From assembly GCA_945889545.1 (NCBI GenBank), contig CAMDCC010000067.1, positions 1 through 12,000 on the forward strand: 12,000 nucleotides of DNA, in the 5' to 3' direction. Source of the DNA: Bifidobacterium breve. Lineage in GTDB: Bacteria > Actinomycetota > Acidimicrobiia > IMCC26256 > PALSA-555. Below, one piece after another: positions 11,788-12,000 of the stretch (position 1 is its first letter; every line of letters begins with the position of its first letter). The position numbers were made by a program, and so were the translations under genes. The notes beneath the pieces were generated by a model that was given only the letters and a program-made list of their open reading frames with translations, was not told the origin of the DNA and did not search any database.

Positions 11788-12000
11788 ATGAGCGAGACAA
11801 CGCAGCAACCCCTCGCGCGCACCGACTTCCATCGCGAGATCCGCCGGAACAAGTGGCGGACCGCGGTGATCCTCGTCGCGTTCGCCCTCCTCATCGTGTT
11901 GGTCGGCGTTGCGTTCGATCTGTTGCTCGGCTTCGGCATCGCCGGTGTAGCAATCGCCTTCGTGGTTGCGATCGTCATGGCGTTCTTCTCGTACTTCTCC
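11788..12000 (+). CDS. M48 (HtpX-like) metalloprotease, N-terminal part (3' end outside window)
   Basis: Seventy-one codons are open to the window edge. The N-terminus DFHREIRRNKWRTAVILVAF (residues 13-32) matches the short amphipathic segment with the NK pair that opens membrane M48 proteases. A membrane helix at about 24-46 follows, then a second hydrophobic glycine/alanine-rich helix (about 48-66) and the SYFS ending that usually leads toward the catalytic domain. The HExxH zinc motif would lie beyond base 12000 and cannot be checked. The gene starts 18 nt after lemA without a clear ribosome binding site. The call rests on N-terminal pattern and the lemA neighbour. Confidence 0.7.
   Translation, partial: MSETTQQPLARTDFHREIRRNKWRTAVILVAFALLIVLVGVAFDLLLGFGIAGVAIAFVVAIVMAFFSYFS

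Overview
This 12 kb window is high-GC chromosomal DNA of an actinomycete-like bacterium (Actinomycetota). The strongest evidence is a mycothiol ligase gene (mshC), an NADPH:F420 reductase gene, and a thrS - HIT - pgsA - patA - pimA gene order. That order matches the phosphatidylinositol mannoside (PIM) operon of mycobacteria (Rv2614c to Rv2610c). The class cannot be fixed from one window; a deep-branching group such as Acidimicrobiia is a guess. Genes are tightly packed, with several ATGA/GTGA overlaps. Start codons often lack a clear Shine-Dalgarno site, and TAG stops are unusually common.

Layout. Bases 2-802 hold the 3' end of dnaE, which runs tail-to-tail with no spacing into a 65-residue membrane protein on the minus strand (803-1000). 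Bases 1001-1199 are a divergent intergenic region filled by a 70-bp tandem repeat. Bases 1200-6107 are a plus-strand run: F420 reductase, mshC, thrS, a HIT-family Ap4A phosphorylase-like protein, and a two-TM protein with a PepSY-like tail. A minus-strand EF-G paralogue (fusA2 type, 6131-8134) follows, with a hairpin between the two convergent ends. Bases 8135-8372 are a repeat-rich divergent region. Bases 8373-11057 hold pgsA, patA and pimA, overlapping or nearly touching. After a 151-bp gap with a dyad and a likely promoter come lemA (11209-11769) and the 5' end of an M48 (HtpX-like) protease (11788-12000).

How the genes work together. PgsA would make phosphatidylinositol phosphate from CDP-diacylglycerol and inositol phosphate. 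PimA would add the first mannose to phosphatidylinositol, and PatA would acylate that mannose, giving the first steps of PIM synthesis at the inner face of the membrane. MshC makes the cysteine-containing mycothiol precursor from GlcN-inositol, which also derives from inositol phosphate. The F420 reductase overlaps mshC by 4 nt, so two redox cofactor functions are probably co-translated. ThrS, DnaE and the EF-G paralogue are information-processing genes. The LemA/M48 pair belongs to membrane proteostasis.

I see no defence system, CRISPR array, transposase, phage gene, tRNA or rRNA. The least explained material is the two repeat-bearing intergenic regions (1041-1183 and 8206-8356), the EF-G gene that splits the otherwise conserved PIM cluster, and the PepSY-like membrane protein. 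Nothing here clearly amounts to a new multi-gene system.
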